A stretch of 64,000 nucleotides of DNA from Lachnospiraceae bacterium (GCA_910574745.1 CAJTCE010000013.1:20013-84012), one strand, 5' to 3'. Counted from the first letter of the stretch, positions 41,498 to 51,143 are shown. Numbers and translations are program-made. The notes: generated by a model from the letters alone, not told the origin.

Positions 41498-42427
41498 TTA
41501 TTCTTCCTCCGGGCAGAATCTGTCCCTGTGGATTCCCTTTGCCAGATTATCATCATCGGAAATAATTGCCGTACCGATACCTTGCTTTGTAAAGATTTCC
41601 AAAAGCAGGCAATGGGGAACCCTTCCGTCCAAAATATGCACCCGGCTGACTCCTTCCTCAATAGCTGTGGTACAATTGTTCAGCTTGGGCAGCATGCCTC
41701 CGCCGATAATACCGCTGTTGATCAGCGCCTTTGCGTCTGAAGAAGTCAATCTGGAAATAAAGGTGTTTTTATCGTTAATATCCCGGTATAGACCTTCAAT
41801 GTCCGTTAAGAATACCAGCTTATCCGCCTTTACCGCTTTGGCAATGGCGCATGCGGCGTCATCCGCATTGATATTGTAGGTATGAAAATCATCATCCAGA
41901 CCTACCGGCGCTACAATAGGCAGAAAATCATTTTCCAGAAGATCATAAAGGATCTTGGCGTCCACCTCTTTAATATCTCCCACATATCCGATGTCCTTGC
42001 CGTCGGAATATTTTTTATCCACCTTTAACAGACCGCCGTCTTTTCCGCTGATGCCTACGGCCTTAACCCCAAGCTCCTGTACCATGGTAACCAGGCTTTT
42101 GTTGACCCTTCCCAAGACCATTTCTGCAATTTCCATGGTTTCCTCGTCGGTTACACGAAGGCCGCCCACAAATTCGGCTTCCTTTCCCACCTTGCCTACC
42201 CATTTGCTGATGGCCTTTCCGCCGCCATGAACGATAATGGGCTTAAAGCCTACCAGCTTTAACAGGGTAACGTCTTTGATAACATTCTTTTGCAGTTCTT
42301 CATTGCTCATGGCGCTGCCGCCGTATTTTACAACGATGATCTTGCGGTTAAACCGCTGTATGTAAGGCAGGGCTTCTATTAAGACCTCCGCCTTTTTCAT
42401 GACCTGTTCCATTTCTCTTTGTTCCAT
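41498..42427 (-). CDS. argB: Acetylglutamate kinase
   Basis: The product is 309 residues from ATG at 42427 (AGGAG upstream). It is an amino-acid kinase: [19 protein letters not shown] near 30, [18 protein letters not shown], the arginine/acetylglutamate-site segments [40 protein letters not shown], and [11 protein letters not shown]. It phosphorylates N-acetylglutamate, the committed step of arginine synthesis. The N-terminal helix resembles the arginine-sensitive hexameric enzymes, so feedback inhibition is plausible. Confidence 0.95.
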   Translation of the reverse strand: MEQREMEQVMKKAEVLIEALPYIQRFNRKIIVVKYGGSAMSNEELQKNVIKDVTLLKLVGFKPIIVHGGGKAISKWVGKVGKEAEFVGGLRVTDEETMEIAEMVLGRVNKSLVTMVQELGVKAVGISGKDGGLLKVDKKYSDGKDIGYVGDIKEVDAKILYDLLENDFLPIVAPVGLDDDFHTYNINADDAACAIAKAVKADKLVFLTDIEGLYRDINDKNTFISRLTSSDAKALINSGIIGGGMLPKLNNCTTAIEEGVSRVHILDGRVPHCLLLEIFTKQGIGTAIISDDDNLAKGIHRDRFCPEEE

Positions 42428-42496
42428 TTTTTCATTCTCCTCTTTATTTAACCAATTCTCCGGCATTTGCAAAGTTCTTAAACAAATGTTCCGAAG

Positions 42497-45400
42497 CTAT
42501 TTCAGAAACCTTTTCAGCACAGACATGAAGATATTCATGTCAAGCGGCTTTGCAATATGGGCATTCATTCCGTTCTTTAAGGCCGCCTCCTTATCCTCCT
42601 CCAAAGCGTTGGCCGTCATGGCTATAATCGGTAAATCCTTAACATCCTTCCTTGGAAGGCTTCTGATGGTCCGCGTTGCTTCATAGCCGTCCATAATGGG
42701 CATCTGTATATCCATTAAAACCGCATCATAATAATTCTCTTCCGACGCATCCACCATGGATACCGCATCCGTTCCATCCGGCGCCGTTTCTACCAAAAAG
42801 CCCGCTTCCGTGAGAATTACTTCCGCTATTTCGCGGTTTAGCTCAATATCCTCCACCAGCAGGACACGCTTCCCATCAAAATTTTCCTTGAGCCATTCCG
42901 CTGTCTCTTCCTCTTTTTCAATAAGGTTGTTGGTTGCCAACAGGACAGATTTTAAATCGGACATAAAGAGCGGCTTTGCACAAAACGCCGTTACTCCCGC
43001 ATCCTGTGCTTCTTCCTCAATGTCAGTCCAGTCATAAGCCGTTAAAATAATAATGGGCGCATCTTCTCCCACAGAACTGCGGATTTTTCTTGCGGTTTCC
43101 ACACCGCTGGTTTCCGGCATCTGCCAGTCAATAATATAGGTATGGTAAGCATCCCCTTCCTCATAGGCTGATTTTGCACGATATATCGCCTCTCTGCCCG
43201 AGGTTGTCCACTCGGAACGCATACCGATCTGCTTTAACATTTTGCTGACGCTGTCGCAGGTATTAAAATCATCATCCACAACCAGCACGCGCAGGCCTTC
43301 CAGCTCTTTGATCTGGGCTGCGTTCTTTTCGGTATTCTGCAGCTTCAGCCCCAGTTCTACGGTAAAGGTACTGCCCTTGCCGACCTCGCTTTCAACGCTG
43401 ATTGTGCCGTTCATCATTTCCACATGGTTTTTGGTAATTGCCATGCCCAGTCCCGTTCCCTGAATGCCGTTTTGCGTCACGGTTGTCTCCCGCTCAAAGG
43501 GCTCAAAAATATGCTCCACAAAATTCTTGGACATACCGATACCGTTATCCTTAATGACAAAGATATAATCGCCGTATCCATGGCGGAAGGTGGTTTTCTG
43601 CATAATGCGGAAGGTAATGGTTCCGCCTGCAGGAGTGTATTTTACCGCATTGCTTAAAAGATTAATAAATATCTGGTTTAATTTCAATGAATCCGCTATG
43701 ACATCTTCATTGGCAACTTCAAAGGTATCAATAAATAATTCCAGCTGCTTTGCTTTTACCTGAGGCTGGATGATATTGACCAGATTATGCATAAGCTCGG
43801 AAATGTTACACTCCTGCTCCTTAATCTGTACCTTTCCGCTTTCGATTCTGCTCATATCCAGAATATCGTTAATCAGGCTCAGCAGATGGTTGCTTGATGA
43901 TAATACCTTCTGCAGACAATCCTTAACCTGATCCTTATTGTCAATATGGCTGACGGCAATGGTGGTAAATCCAATAATCGCATTCATGGGCGTACGGATG
44001 TCATGGGACATATTGGAAAGGAAAGTGGATTTTGCCTTATTTGCATGCTGTGCCTGCATCAGCGCATCCTGCAGCGCCTGAGTCTGCTCTCTTTGTTTCT
44101 GTACCTGCTCCGTAATTTCCCTTGACAGGACCATGACCATAATATCATCCGTATCATTATCCCGCGTCATAATAAAGGACTGGCGGACGCACATCTGCCC
44201 GTTGTCAGAATCCTGTCCCCAGTAGTCAATGATAACCTCTGCCTCGCCTTCTTCAAAACGTTTCTTCAGATATTCCGTATTGACAATCTTGCTGTATTCC
44301 TCAAGAGATTCTTTTAGAACAAACTCTTTCCATTTTTCAAAGCACTCCGATGCTTTACAGGGAGCTTTCAGGCCCGCTTTTTCGAGTAAGGAAACCTGCT
44401 GCCCGTTTATTTCCCGTACAATATCCTGCTCTATCAAATCCCGGGACAGATTAAATTCAAAGGTAGAAAAAGCATTGGCAGTAACAGCGATCCGGTACTG
44501 TCTCTCTTTTCTGTCCGCAAGCGCCATTTCCGCCTGGATATGCATTTCCCGTTCTTTTAATTCCGTAATATTCTGACGGGTTGCCAAAACCTTAACAGCT
44601 CTTCCCTCTTTCCTTTCCAGACAGATAACATTTATATGCTCCCATTCTTTCTTCCCGCACCGGTTTACATGACATTCAAAACGTACATCATTTTGTTCCT
44701 GCAAGGCTTTCATCAGGGAATCCTTTTCCAGGGACTTTGCAAACTGCAAACGCTCGCTGTCGTTTATCAAAAGAGAGCTTATATGCTTTACCCATGCTTC
44801 ATAAGAACCCTTTACTGCAAGGCTGATGCCCTCCGGCTTTGTTCCCGCCAGATATTGGTAAGTATCCGCTTCAAAATCAATCATAACAAAACGGGTAAAC
44901 AGGGTATTGACACCGTTGATAATATACCCCATCTCCGTATTCTTTTGTTCCAGCAGTTTTCTGTTTCGGTTGGCCCGGACCAGGAGGACGACGATATAAA
45001 TAATAAACAGTAAAAGCAGCATGGACTCCAAACGGATTCCCACAAGGTTTTCGTCCTTTATCATGCTTTGAGTCACACTCTTTGGAAAGGTCTGTACCAG
45101 AACAAATTCCAGATCGGGCAGATATTGCACACAGATATTATCTGTTTTACTGCCGGAATCACAAAGAAATACGCCCTCTCCGCCCTTTTCAAAAACAGTT
45201 CGTGCATCGGCTGCCGCTTTTTCATCAATCACGCCGTTCTCCAGCAGTATTTCCAAAAGGTTTCCTTCATATATCGTAGTATTGCCCGAGCCGGCAATTA
45301 CCGTCCCGTCTGCCGCGCACAAAAACACTTCCGCAGATTTGCCGAAATATGTGGTATTCAGCATACTTTGTAAATACTCTTCCGCCAAATAAGCTCCCCG

Positions 45401-45889
45401 CAAAACGCCTATGATTTCCCCGTCATAGTAAACAGGTGTATAAAAGCATACCATTGTTTCATTAAAAAACCGGGGATCGTATATAACGGAGATTCCATCA
45501 TTTCCTTCTATGCCGTCTATGTAAAAGTCCCTGTCCATGACATCCACGCTCCGTCCGTCAGAAGCATGGTCAATACCCTCAAGATCCGTAAAAATGACTG
45601 CATCAAATTGTGATTTCTCCTCCATTTCCTTTAACACCCGGGGTGTAATTACCGGTTCGCTCAGGCTTGCTCCCGCAAAATAAGAATATGCGCTAATGCG
45701 GCTCAAAGCATTATTTAATTCATCATTAATCTGCTCCGCCTTTATCTGGGCCGAATCGGCTGCATATACTTTATTCCGCTCTTCCATCCGCCTGCTGTTC
45801 TGCCCCGTATACCACCAAAACAAAACAATTATCGCCGCTAAAAGAAATCCAACGTATATAATATCCCAAAATAATTTTCTCTTTGTCAT
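42497..45889 (-). CDS. Large hybrid sensor histidine kinase with two receiver domains
   Basis: The product is 1130 residues from ATG at 45889 (AGGAGG upstream). The N-terminal TM (about 8-28) and second TM (about 285-308) bracket an outer dCache-type sensor domain. Then come PAS-like regions (about 325-580), a coiled-coil, HisKA (STFLSNMSHDIRTPMNAIIG), HATPase (NGIGMSKNFVEHIFEPFERE, GTGLGMAITKNHVEMMNG), receiver 1 (LRVLVVDDDFNTCDSVSKML, Asp in YIIDWQMPETSG) and receiver 2 (RVLLVEDIELNREIAEVILT, Asp in DAVLMDIQMPIMDG). No output domain, so it signals to a separate protein or diguanylate-type network. Ligand unknown. Single gene. Confidence 0.92.
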   Translation of the reverse strand: MTKRKLFWDIIYVGFLLAAIIVLFWWYTGQNSRRMEERNKVYAADSAQIKAEQINDELNNALSRISAYSYFAGASLSEPVITPRVLKEMEEKSQFDAVIFTDLEGIDHASDGRSVDVMDRDFYIDGIEGNDGISVIYDPRFFNETMVCFYTPVYYDGEIIGVLRGAYLAEEYLQSMLNTTYFGKSAEVFLCAADGTVIAGSGNTTIYEGNLLEILLENGVIDEKAAADARTVFEKGGEGVFLCDSGSKTDNICVQYLPDLEFVLVQTFPKSVTQSMIKDENLVGIRLESMLLLLFIIYIVVLLVRANRNRKLLEQKNTEMGYIINGVNTLFTRFVMIDFEADTYQYLAGTKPEGISLAVKGSYEAWVKHISSLLINDSERLQFAKSLEKDSLMKALQEQNDVRFECHVNRCGKKEWEHINVICLERKEGRAVKVLATRQNITELKEREMHIQAEMALADRKERQYRIAVTANAFSTFEFNLSRDLIEQDIVREINGQQVSLLEKAGLKAPCKASECFEKWKEFVLKESLEEYSKIVNTEYLKKRFEEGEAEVIIDYWGQDSDNGQMCVRQSFIMTRDNDTDDIMVMVLSREITEQVQKQREQTQALQDALMQAQHANKAKSTFLSNMSHDIRTPMNAIIGFTTIAVSHIDNKDQVKDCLQKVLSSSNHLLSLINDILDMSRIESGKVQIKEQECNISELMHNLVNIIQPQVKAKQLELFIDTFEVANEDVIADSLKLNQIFINLLSNAVKYTPAGGTITFRIMQKTTFRHGYGDYIFVIKDNGIGMSKNFVEHIFEPFERETTVTQNGIQGTGLGMAITKNHVEMMNGTISVESEVGKGSTFTVELGLKLQNTEKNAAQIKELEGLRVLVVDDDFNTCDSVSKMLKQIGMRSEWTTSGREAIYRAKSAYEEGDAYHTYIIDWQMPETSGVETARKIRSSVGEDAPIIILTAYDWTDIEEEAQDAGVTAFCAKPLFMSDLKSVLLATNNLIEKEEETAEWLKENFDGKRVLLVEDIELNREIAEVILTEAGFLVETAPDGTDAVSMVDASEENYYDAVLMDIQMPIMDGYEATRTIRSLPRKDVKDLPIIAMTANALEEDKEAALKNGMNAHIAKPLDMNIFMSVLKRFLK

Positions 45890-45979
45890 AAGAGCTGTCC
45901 TCCTGATATGAAGCTTCAGGTATTTTTCCTTAAGTTTATCCTTTTTCGGAATTAAGTATAGCACAGAAAAAGCAAGTTC

Positions 45980-46408
45980 TCAATCAGCAAATACTTTATT
46001 TAAATGCCCTTTGGCACTATTTATCCTTCCGCCGCTTATGGTTATCATACGCGTTGTCATTTTGACAGGAGCAAAATCGTAGGTTATCATCACTATAGTA
46101 ATTCCGTAATCGCCATTCAGCATCTTCAAAAGCTCCATAACATTTTCCTTTGCAATGGCTTTGGAAAGCAGTATGTTTTCCCTGACCGCCAGCTCCGGCA
46201 CCAGATTACAGGACTGGAATATAAATCCCATTTTCTTCAGCCTGAAGCCCGAAAGATTTAAAAGGGTGGATTTTCCACTGCCGGAAGTTCCCATAACGGA
46301 CAAAATTTCCCCTTCTTCTATAAACAGGCTTACTTTGTCCAACGCCATAACCTCCACTTCATCTTTTCCGTATCTCTTTGAAAGATTTTCCGTACTTATT
46401 AACGCCAT
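45980..46408 (-). pseudogene. MacB/LolD-type ABC ATPase with two in-frame internal deletions
   Basis: The 142-codon frame starts like a MacB/LolD ATPase (LISTENLSKRYGKDEVEVMA, Walker A GTSGSGKST). After STLLNL it jumps to SGFRLKKMGFIFQSCNLVPE (Q-loop region), missing about 25-30 residues. After LTV-type VRENILLSKAIAKE it jumps to LLKMLNGDYGITIVMITYD, near the H-loop. The LSGGQ signature and Walker B are both gone, so it cannot hydrolyse ATP. The frame is kept through both deletions. It lies downstream of the MerR regulator, presumably its former target operon, and no permease remains. Confidence 0.85.
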
Positions 46409-46495
46409 TTCCGTTCTCCTCTAAAAATTATCGTTTCTGATGCCTTCCACAATACTGATTTTTTCATCCGGTTCATGGGTCAAGGCGTTCCGGGC

Positions 46496-46518
46496 AAAAA
46501 AGAACAGGATAACCTGTT
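46496..46518 (-). terminator. Short terminator after MerR gene
   Basis: On the minus strand AACAGG (46518-46513), loop TTAT, CCTGTT (46508-46503), then C and six T. The stem is only 6 bp, so termination may be partial. Confidence 0.5.
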
Positions 46519-46574
46519 TAGATTTCCTGCTCTTTGTCGCCATATTATCGGCAGATATTTAGTTGTCCTTCTAT

Positions 46575-47423
46575 TTATTCTTTCCCATAAAAGGATTCAA
46601 TCGCCTGTGCAAAAAAAACTGAAGCCCCATCTCCGTACTTTTCATCCGTCATCGACTTGATTTTTTCATTACGGTAATATTGCGCCTGCGCCAGCATGAA
46701 TCCCTTTTCCTCTTTTATCTGTGAGAGTTGTTTCATAACAAAGCCGTATTCCCCGACTATCTCTTTTACTTCAAAAGAATCCACGGCACAATCCCGTTTA
46801 GCGATTAGCTTTTGCAAAATTGCTTCAATCCGTTTGTTATAGCTTTCTGCAACTTCTTTGCTGATGGGGTTCTGGGCGACAGATAAAAATTTGTCTTTCC
46901 CGCCATACCATTCAACTACCTTTGCATATCCTTTCTGCATTTTTTCAGAAGATACGGCTTCCGTGTAATGCTTTTTCCATTGCTCAATGCTCCCAAATTC
47001 TTTTATTGCGATGTTTCTCATGTTTTCCGGCATATGCTCCATCATAGTCTGGAACATTTCCTCAATCTCTGTTTTACTAAAAACTGCAAAATCCATTTTG
47101 TTTTCTCCTTTCAGGATGTCGTCAATGCTGGCGATCAGGCGTTCCATACGCTCTTTTTTTGTTGCCAGCATTTTCCGCTGCATTTGTAAAATCTGGTTCC
47201 TGTCAAGAGCCGGGTTCGCCATAATCGCTTTGATTTCCTTCAAGGGAATATCAAACTCACGGAAGAACAACACTTGCTGTAATGTTTCCAATGCTTTATC
47301 GTCATAAAGCCGGTATCCCGCTTCACTTTTTCCAGTGGGCTTTAACAGCCCGATTTCATCATAATAGTGGAGCGTGCGCACGCTGATACCTGTTAAATTT
47401 GATACTTCTTTTACTGTCCTCAT
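46575..47423 (-). CDS. MerR-family regulator with TipAS-type domain
   Basis: The 282-residue protein has the MerR DNA-binding domain (VKEVSNLTGISVRTLHYYDE at 4-23, GLLKPTGKSEAGYRLYDDKA), a long coiled-coil dimer helix (about 75-118), and a C-terminal TipAS antibiotic-recognition-type domain (about 140-260, FGSIEQWKKHYTEAVSSEKM region). Such proteins are activated by hydrophobic or peptide drugs and induce efflux genes. Its own promoter (47454-47484) has the 19-bp spacer typical of MerR targets. The downstream efflux ATPase is a pseudogene. Confidence 0.9.
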   Translation of the reverse strand: MRTVKEVSNLTGISVRTLHYYDEIGLLKPTGKSEAGYRLYDDKALETLQQVLFFREFDIPLKEIKAIMANPALDRNQILQMQRKMLATKKERMERLIASIDDILKGENKMDFAVFSKTEIEEMFQTMMEHMPENMRNIAIKEFGSIEQWKKHYTEAVSSEKMQKGYAKVVEWYGGKDKFLSVAQNPISKEVAESYNKRIEAILQKLIAKRDCAVDSFEVKEIVGEYGFVMKQLSQIKEEKGFMLAQAQYYRNEKIKSMTDEKYGDGASVFFAQAIESFYGKE

Positions 47424-47453
47424 AGCGATCGGCCTCCTGTTCTTGATATATTC

Positions 47454-47484
47454 ACTCTAACCCATGACGTTCCGTGAGGGTCAA
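47454..47484 (-). promoter_or_regulatory. MerR-type promoter with 19-bp spacer
   Basis: On the minus strand TTGACC (47484-47479), a 19-nt spacer, TAGAGT (47459-47454). The spacer contains the near-dyad CCCTCACGGAACGTCATGGG typical of MerR-family sites. The stretched spacing means transcription requires DNA distortion by the bound regulator. Confidence 0.8.
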
Positions 47485-47493
47485 TAGGTAATT

Positions 47494-47649
47494 TCAAATA
47501 TTTTCGAATATACCACTTTTTGTCAGTGTTTCCATGCTGATATGCTTTCCTTTTCCCATGTTCGCAATCATATTGGTGGTAAGGCCGGCGGCAAGGTTCA
47601 AATCTTCCCAAAGCACCGTTCTGTCATAGATGAAAATCCGCATGATCAT
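47494..47649 (-). pseudogene. Cro/C1-type (HTH_26) regulator remnant
   Basis: The 51-codon frame reads MIMRIFIYDR and then LNLAAGLTTNMIANMGKGKH with ISMETLTK, the middle of an HTH_26-type Cro/C1 repressor. The expected first helix (about 10-14 residues after YDR) and the C-terminal helix are missing, yet the frame is retained. It partly occupies the gap between the ABC operon end and the MerR promoter. Probably non-functional; a short active peptide cannot be excluded. Confidence 0.6.
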
Positions 47650-47684
47650 GCTACACTTCAACAGTCCAAAGCAAATAATATATG

Positions 47685-48185
47685 CTATCTTTTCCAAAGA
47701 TACCCGCCTACTATTCCCATGGGCATCAGCAGGCAGCAGACTACAGGCATCACAATATTTCCTATGGAAAAGGTGTGCATAAATACGCCGGCAAAGGCTG
47801 TCTGACAGATCACTGCCGTTCCTGTCATTTTCAGGCACAGCTTCAAAAGCTTCCTGACTCTGTATATTTTAAGCTGACGGCGGGAAACGGGAAGCTGGCG
47901 CAGCACTTCATAAACATCCCATATCTTCCCCTCTGCCCTGAAGCTGCAGTATCTGCCCAGATACAATTCCACACCGATCAGTTCCAGACAAAGCATGGTC
48001 AGAAGCGGCGTATAATCGCCCTCCCACAGCTGGATGGGCATAATGAACATAAACATTGCCAGAACAAACATGATACCTCCCGCAAGGCACAGTCCCCAAT
48101 AGTCCGGATACCATATCTTCTGCTCTGTAAAGAAATGTTCCAGCAGTATCTGTTGTTTTTTATCCGATAATCCTTTTTCATCCAT
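47685..48185 (-). CDS. Membrane protein of GntR-controlled ABC locus
   Basis: The product is 166 residues from ATG at 48185 (GGGAGA upstream), with four likely hydrophobic segments (about 33-53, 60-78, 112-132, 138-160) and a conserved-looking cytoplasmic PVSRRQLKIYRVRKLLKLCL stretch as in ABC-2 permeases. It begins 19 nt after the ATPase gene and is the last of a five-gene operon. It probably forms the membrane part of that ATPase. No sequence family named with confidence. Confidence 0.7.
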   Translation of the reverse strand: MDEKGLSDKKQQILLEHFFTEQKIWYPDYWGLCLAGGIMFVLAMFMFIMPIQLWEGDYTPLLTMLCLELIGVELYLGRYCSFRAEGKIWDVYEVLRQLPVSRRQLKIYRVRKLLKLCLKMTGTAVICQTAFAGVFMHTFSIGNIVMPVVCCLLMPMGIVGGYLWKR

Positions 48186-48203
48186 AAGCCATTCTCCCAC
48201 TGT

Positions 48204-48932
48204 TTATTTTATTTTCACTCTTCCTTTATCCTGCTGCTCTTCCATCCTGCTGTCACTCTTGCCATTCATTCCCGCCACAACCAAAGGGCTTTCTCCAAAT
48301 ACGATCAGTCTGCCTTCCTTTAGCACGCCTGCATAATCCGTATTGATTTCCATTTCAGATAAAATATGGCTGGTCAAAAGGACAGACGCTCTCTCATCCT
48401 TTATCAGCTGCCGCATCATATCAAAAAACTCCCTCCTGAACACCGGGTCCATTCCCACCGTTACTTCATCCAACAGATACAGACAGGGATTATGGGCAAT
48501 GGCAAATGCCAGCTGGAATTTATATTTCTCTCCTAAGGACATTTTCTGATAAACCTTTCCCGGCGATACCTTCAACTCCTCCATAACCGCTTCAAATGTT
48601 TCCATGGAAAATTCATCATAAAACGGGCCCAGAATCTTTGCATTCTGCCTACACGTACACCCCCCGAAAAAGCTGTTGTCCGAAGAGACCAGCCCCACTT
48701 TATTCATAATGACAGCATGGTTTTTTATAATATCTTCGCCCTCCACGCAGATGCGCCCCTCGTACCGGGCGTTTTCATTCATGATATACTGAAAGAGCGT
48801 GGTTTTTCCTGCGCCGTTTTTTCCTATCAGCCCGTAAATAAATCCGGGCATCATTTCAAAGCTGATGTCTTTTAAATGAAACCTGCGTCCTTTTCCCGTT
48901 ACATGTTCAAATGATAATATAGGAACTGCCAT
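48204..48932 (-). CDS. ABC transporter ATP-binding protein (YtrB/EcsA-like)
   Basis: The product is 242 residues from ATG at 48932 (GTAGGAGG upstream); the longer frame overlaps the GntR gene and has no site. It has Walker A LIGKNGAGKTTLF, an unusual signature SLGEKYKFQLAFAIAHNP in place of LSGGQ, Walker B LYLLDEVTVGMDPVFRREFF and the switch His in LLTSHILSEME. Export-type ATPase partner of the 47685 membrane protein. Second ATPase of the operon, related to that at 50099-50947. Confidence 0.88.
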   Translation of the reverse strand: MAVPILSFEHVTGKGRRFHLKDISFEMMPGFIYGLIGKNGAGKTTLFQYIMNENARYEGRICVEGEDIIKNHAVIMNKVGLVSSDNSFFGGCTCRQNAKILGPFYDEFSMETFEAVMEELKVSPGKVYQKMSLGEKYKFQLAFAIAHNPCLYLLDEVTVGMDPVFRREFFDMMRQLIKDERASVLLTSHILSEMEINTDYAGVLKEGRLIVFGESPLVVAGMNGKSDSRMEEQQDKGRVKIK

Positions 48933-48999
48933 GTTATCCCTCCTACTCCAAGACTTTTGCCGCTTTTGTAAAAGCTCCGATATTTTTATGGGCTTTCCA

Positions 49000-49368
49000 T
49001 TATTTCCACAGAGCTTCCGCCATTTCCGCAAAATTCCTGCAGCTAAGTCCTGCCTGTTTTGCCTCATCAATAAGCTCTCCCAGACGTTTTTCAAACATCA
49101 TAAGCTGCTTTTCCTTCAGATAATCCGTATTGTACTCACAGACATAAAAGCCCTTTCCCGCCACAGACCGGATCAGACCTTCTTTTTCCAGTTCTTCATA
49201 AGCCCGCTTGGTGGTAATGACGCTTACACTCAATTCCGCCGCCAGCGCCCGGATAGAAGGTAACGCCTCTTTCGCCTGAAGTTCGCCGGTCACAATGGCA
49301 TTTTTCAATTGATTGACAATCTGCTCATAGATTGCAAGAGTTCCCTGTGGAAGAATTGTTATTTTCAT
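49000..49368 (-). CDS. GntR-family (YtrA-type) regulator
   Basis: The product is 122 residues from ATG at 49368, which overlaps the previous stop as ATGA and follows GGAGAG. It has a GntR winged helix (IYEQIVNQLKNAIVTGELQA, LPSIRALAAELSVSVITTKR, AYEELEKEGLIRSVAGKGFY) and a short C-terminal helical tail, the YtrA layout. It should repress its own operon through the 15-nt inverted repeat at 51004-51035. In YtrA systems the inducer is often a cell-wall-targeting peptide or antibiotic. Confidence 0.9.
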   Translation of the reverse strand: MKITILPQGTLAIYEQIVNQLKNAIVTGELQAKEALPSIRALAAELSVSVITTKRAYEELEKEGLIRSVAGKGFYVCEYNTDYLKEKQLMMFEKRLGELIDEAKQAGLSCRNFAEMAEALWK

Positions 49369-50045
49369 GCTGCTCTCCTCTGCCATGTTTCATAGCAAAC
49401 TGCATCATCCAGTCTCTGTTTTACGTATCTGCCGTATATTACCGCCAGCGGAAGCTGTGCCATGACAAATATTAAAAAGAGCACCAGCTTCACAATCAAC
49501 TCCGGCAGTTCATCCGTCACAACGGCCGTCTCTATAATATTGGAAATAAAGGCTGATGCTATTATCCCTATCTGAAGCCCGATTTCCCTATCCGCCATAT
49601 CTCCTTCCCTGTTTCTGTCAGAAGCTATTAAAACTGCCACGAGGAAATCATTCATTAATATCTGCATCGCCGAAAAAATATCACAATGGGAAAAGGGAAT
49701 GATCAAACATACTCCCATAAGAGAAATAAACATGTGGACTCCCACGCCGAAGCAATACCTGTTGTAAATATATTTTTTCCGTTCTTCCCTGCTCATGGGG
49801 CACAGGTACAGCATTTTGTCAAGCCCGGGGCTCCTGAACAAGGTATCGAGACATGACAATCCCATAGGCAGAAGTATTCCTGCAGACGCCGCGATATACT
49901 CCCACCGGAAATTTACATTCCCGCTCACTCCTATCAATACAGGCATCACAATGAAATATGCCAGAAGAAACAATCCGTTGTTTTTTGTTCCTTTCAGACG
50001 GCTTATTCTAAATGCGGCAAAATAATCCCTGACTATATTTTTCAT
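49365..50045 (-). CDS. ABC-2-like membrane permease of GntR-controlled locus
   Basis: The 226-residue protein has about six hydrophobic segments (25-45, 50-65, 97-120, 127-142, 160-178, 188-208). It carries the motif MLYLCPMSREERKKYIYNRY, the substrate-side loop seen in bacteriocin/antibiotic-export permeases. It lies between the ATPase at 50099 and the GntR gene, which it overlaps by 4 nt. Probably the membrane partner of the first ATPase. Confidence 0.75.
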   Translation of the reverse strand: MKNIVRDYFAAFRISRLKGTKNNGLFLLAYFIVMPVLIGVSGNVNFRWEYIAASAGILLPMGLSCLDTLFRSPGLDKMLYLCPMSREERKKYIYNRYCFGVGVHMFISLMGVCLIIPFSHCDIFSAMQILMNDFLVAVLIASDRNREGDMADREIGLQIGIIASAFISNIIETAVVTDELPELIVKLVLFLIFVMAQLPLAVIYGRYVKQRLDDAVCYETWQRRAA

Positions 50046-50098
50046 CTTTTATCACTCCATTCCCACGCTCCTGGCCGGCGGCATAAATAGCATTTCTC

Positions 50099-50947
50099 TC
50101 AACCATTTTTTCGTCCGGCATAAAAATACATAAACTCCTCAATGGTGGGGTATACAACCTGCAATTCCCCGTCATAATTGTTTAACCGGCTGTGGGCTAT
50201 GAGCGCCTTTGCCCCGTAGCTGTTTTCTTCCATATGAATGATTTTTTCTTTTTGTAAAAGTTTAATCTTATAAGCTTCTCCCAAAACCATACGGTAGCTG
50301 CCGTGGAAGGCTTCAATGTCCCCTGCAAAAACCTGTTTTCCCTTTTCCAGATAAATGAGAAAATCCGCCATGCGGTCCAAATCCTCTGTCAGATGGGTGG
50401 AAATCACTACGCTCCTGCTGCCGTCTGCAATAAACTCCTTTAATATTTTGAAAAACTGCTCCCTGAACTCAGGGTCAAAATTTCCCGTAGGTTCGTCAAG
50501 GATCAGAAGCTTCGCATCATGGGATAAGGCAAAAGCAAACTGGCATTTTAATTTCTCCCCTTTTGACAGCCTGCCGAATTTTCTTTTTTTCTCCAGTCCG
50601 AACAATTCCAGATAATGTTCCATAGCCTTTTTATCATAAGCATCGTAGTATCTGCCGTAAGCGTCTCCATTCTGCATAAGGGTAAGGGATCCGTCGAAAA
50701 GCTCTTCTGTCAGCACCGTACCGATTTCATTATGAATCCGCTTTTCCTCATGGACATAATCCATACCGTCAATCAAAACTGTTCCCCCGTCTGGCTGATA
50801 CAACCCTAAGAGAAAATGCAAAAGCGTGGTCTTCCCTGCGCCGTTTTGTCCGATAAGACCGCAGATATAGCCTGTGGGAATGGTAAAGGACAGATTATCC
50901 AGCCGGAAATTTTTCATTTTTTTTGAAAGCCCTTTTACTTCAATCAT
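50099..50947 (-). CDS. ABC transporter ATP-binding protein (YtrB-like)
   Basis: The 282-residue protein has Walker A LIGQNGAGKTTLLHFLLGLY near 31-50, signature RLSKGEKLKCQFAFALSHDA, Walker [21 protein letters not shown] and STHLTEDLDR. The C-terminal about 60 residues form an extension common in YtrB/CcmA-like ATPases. First gene of the operon that includes a permease, GntR regulator, second ATPase and second membrane protein. Likely an antibiotic or wall-stress exporter. Confidence 0.9.
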   Translation of the reverse strand: MIEVKGLSKKMKNFRLDNLSFTIPTGYICGLIGQNGAGKTTLLHFLLGLYQPDGGTVLIDGMDYVHEEKRIHNEIGTVLTEELFDGSLTLMQNGDAYGRYYDAYDKKAMEHYLELFGLEKKRKFGRLSKGEKLKCQFAFALSHDAKLLILDEPTGNFDPEFREQFFKILKEFIADGSRSVVISTHLTEDLDRMADFLIYLEKGKQVFAGDIEAFHGSYRMVLGEAYKIKLLQKEKIIHMEENSYGAKALIAHSRLNNYDGELQVVYPTIEEFMYFYAGRKNG

Positions 50948-51003
50948 AATGTGTTTTCTCTCCGCTTTTTGATTTTGGATTTCTTTTTTGGTTTTTCTTG
51001 TTT

Positions 51004-51050
51004 ATATACTGTATATATTTATATATACAGTATATGTATGGGTATGTCAA
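51004..51050 (-). promoter_or_regulatory. Promoter and GntR operator of ABC operon
   Basis: Minus-strand -35 TTGACA (51050-51045), 17 nt, -10 TATATA (51027-51022). A 15-nt perfect inverted repeat (ATATACTGTATATAT at 51004-51018; complement at 51021-51035) covers the -10 and part of the spacer. This matches the autoregulated design of YtrA-type operons. Confidence 0.75.
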
Positions 51051-51143
51051 GGGGTGTTTCACTTTTTATGATCTCAAATATCATGTTGCATTTAATTTCC
51101 CCTTGCAATTTGGGCTTTTTATAATCTCATTATTTTGCAATAT

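Noticed and set aside
46359..46543. 61-codon minus-strand frame starting MATKSRKSK after the MerR gene
   Set aside because: It contains the probable MerR terminator hairpin and has no ribosome site. A decayed efflux adaptor fragment (DEKISIVEGI) is conceivable but not supportable.
47542..48170. Several 87-162-codon plus-strand frames
   Set aside because: Antisense to the membrane protein and HTH remnant; no initiation signals.
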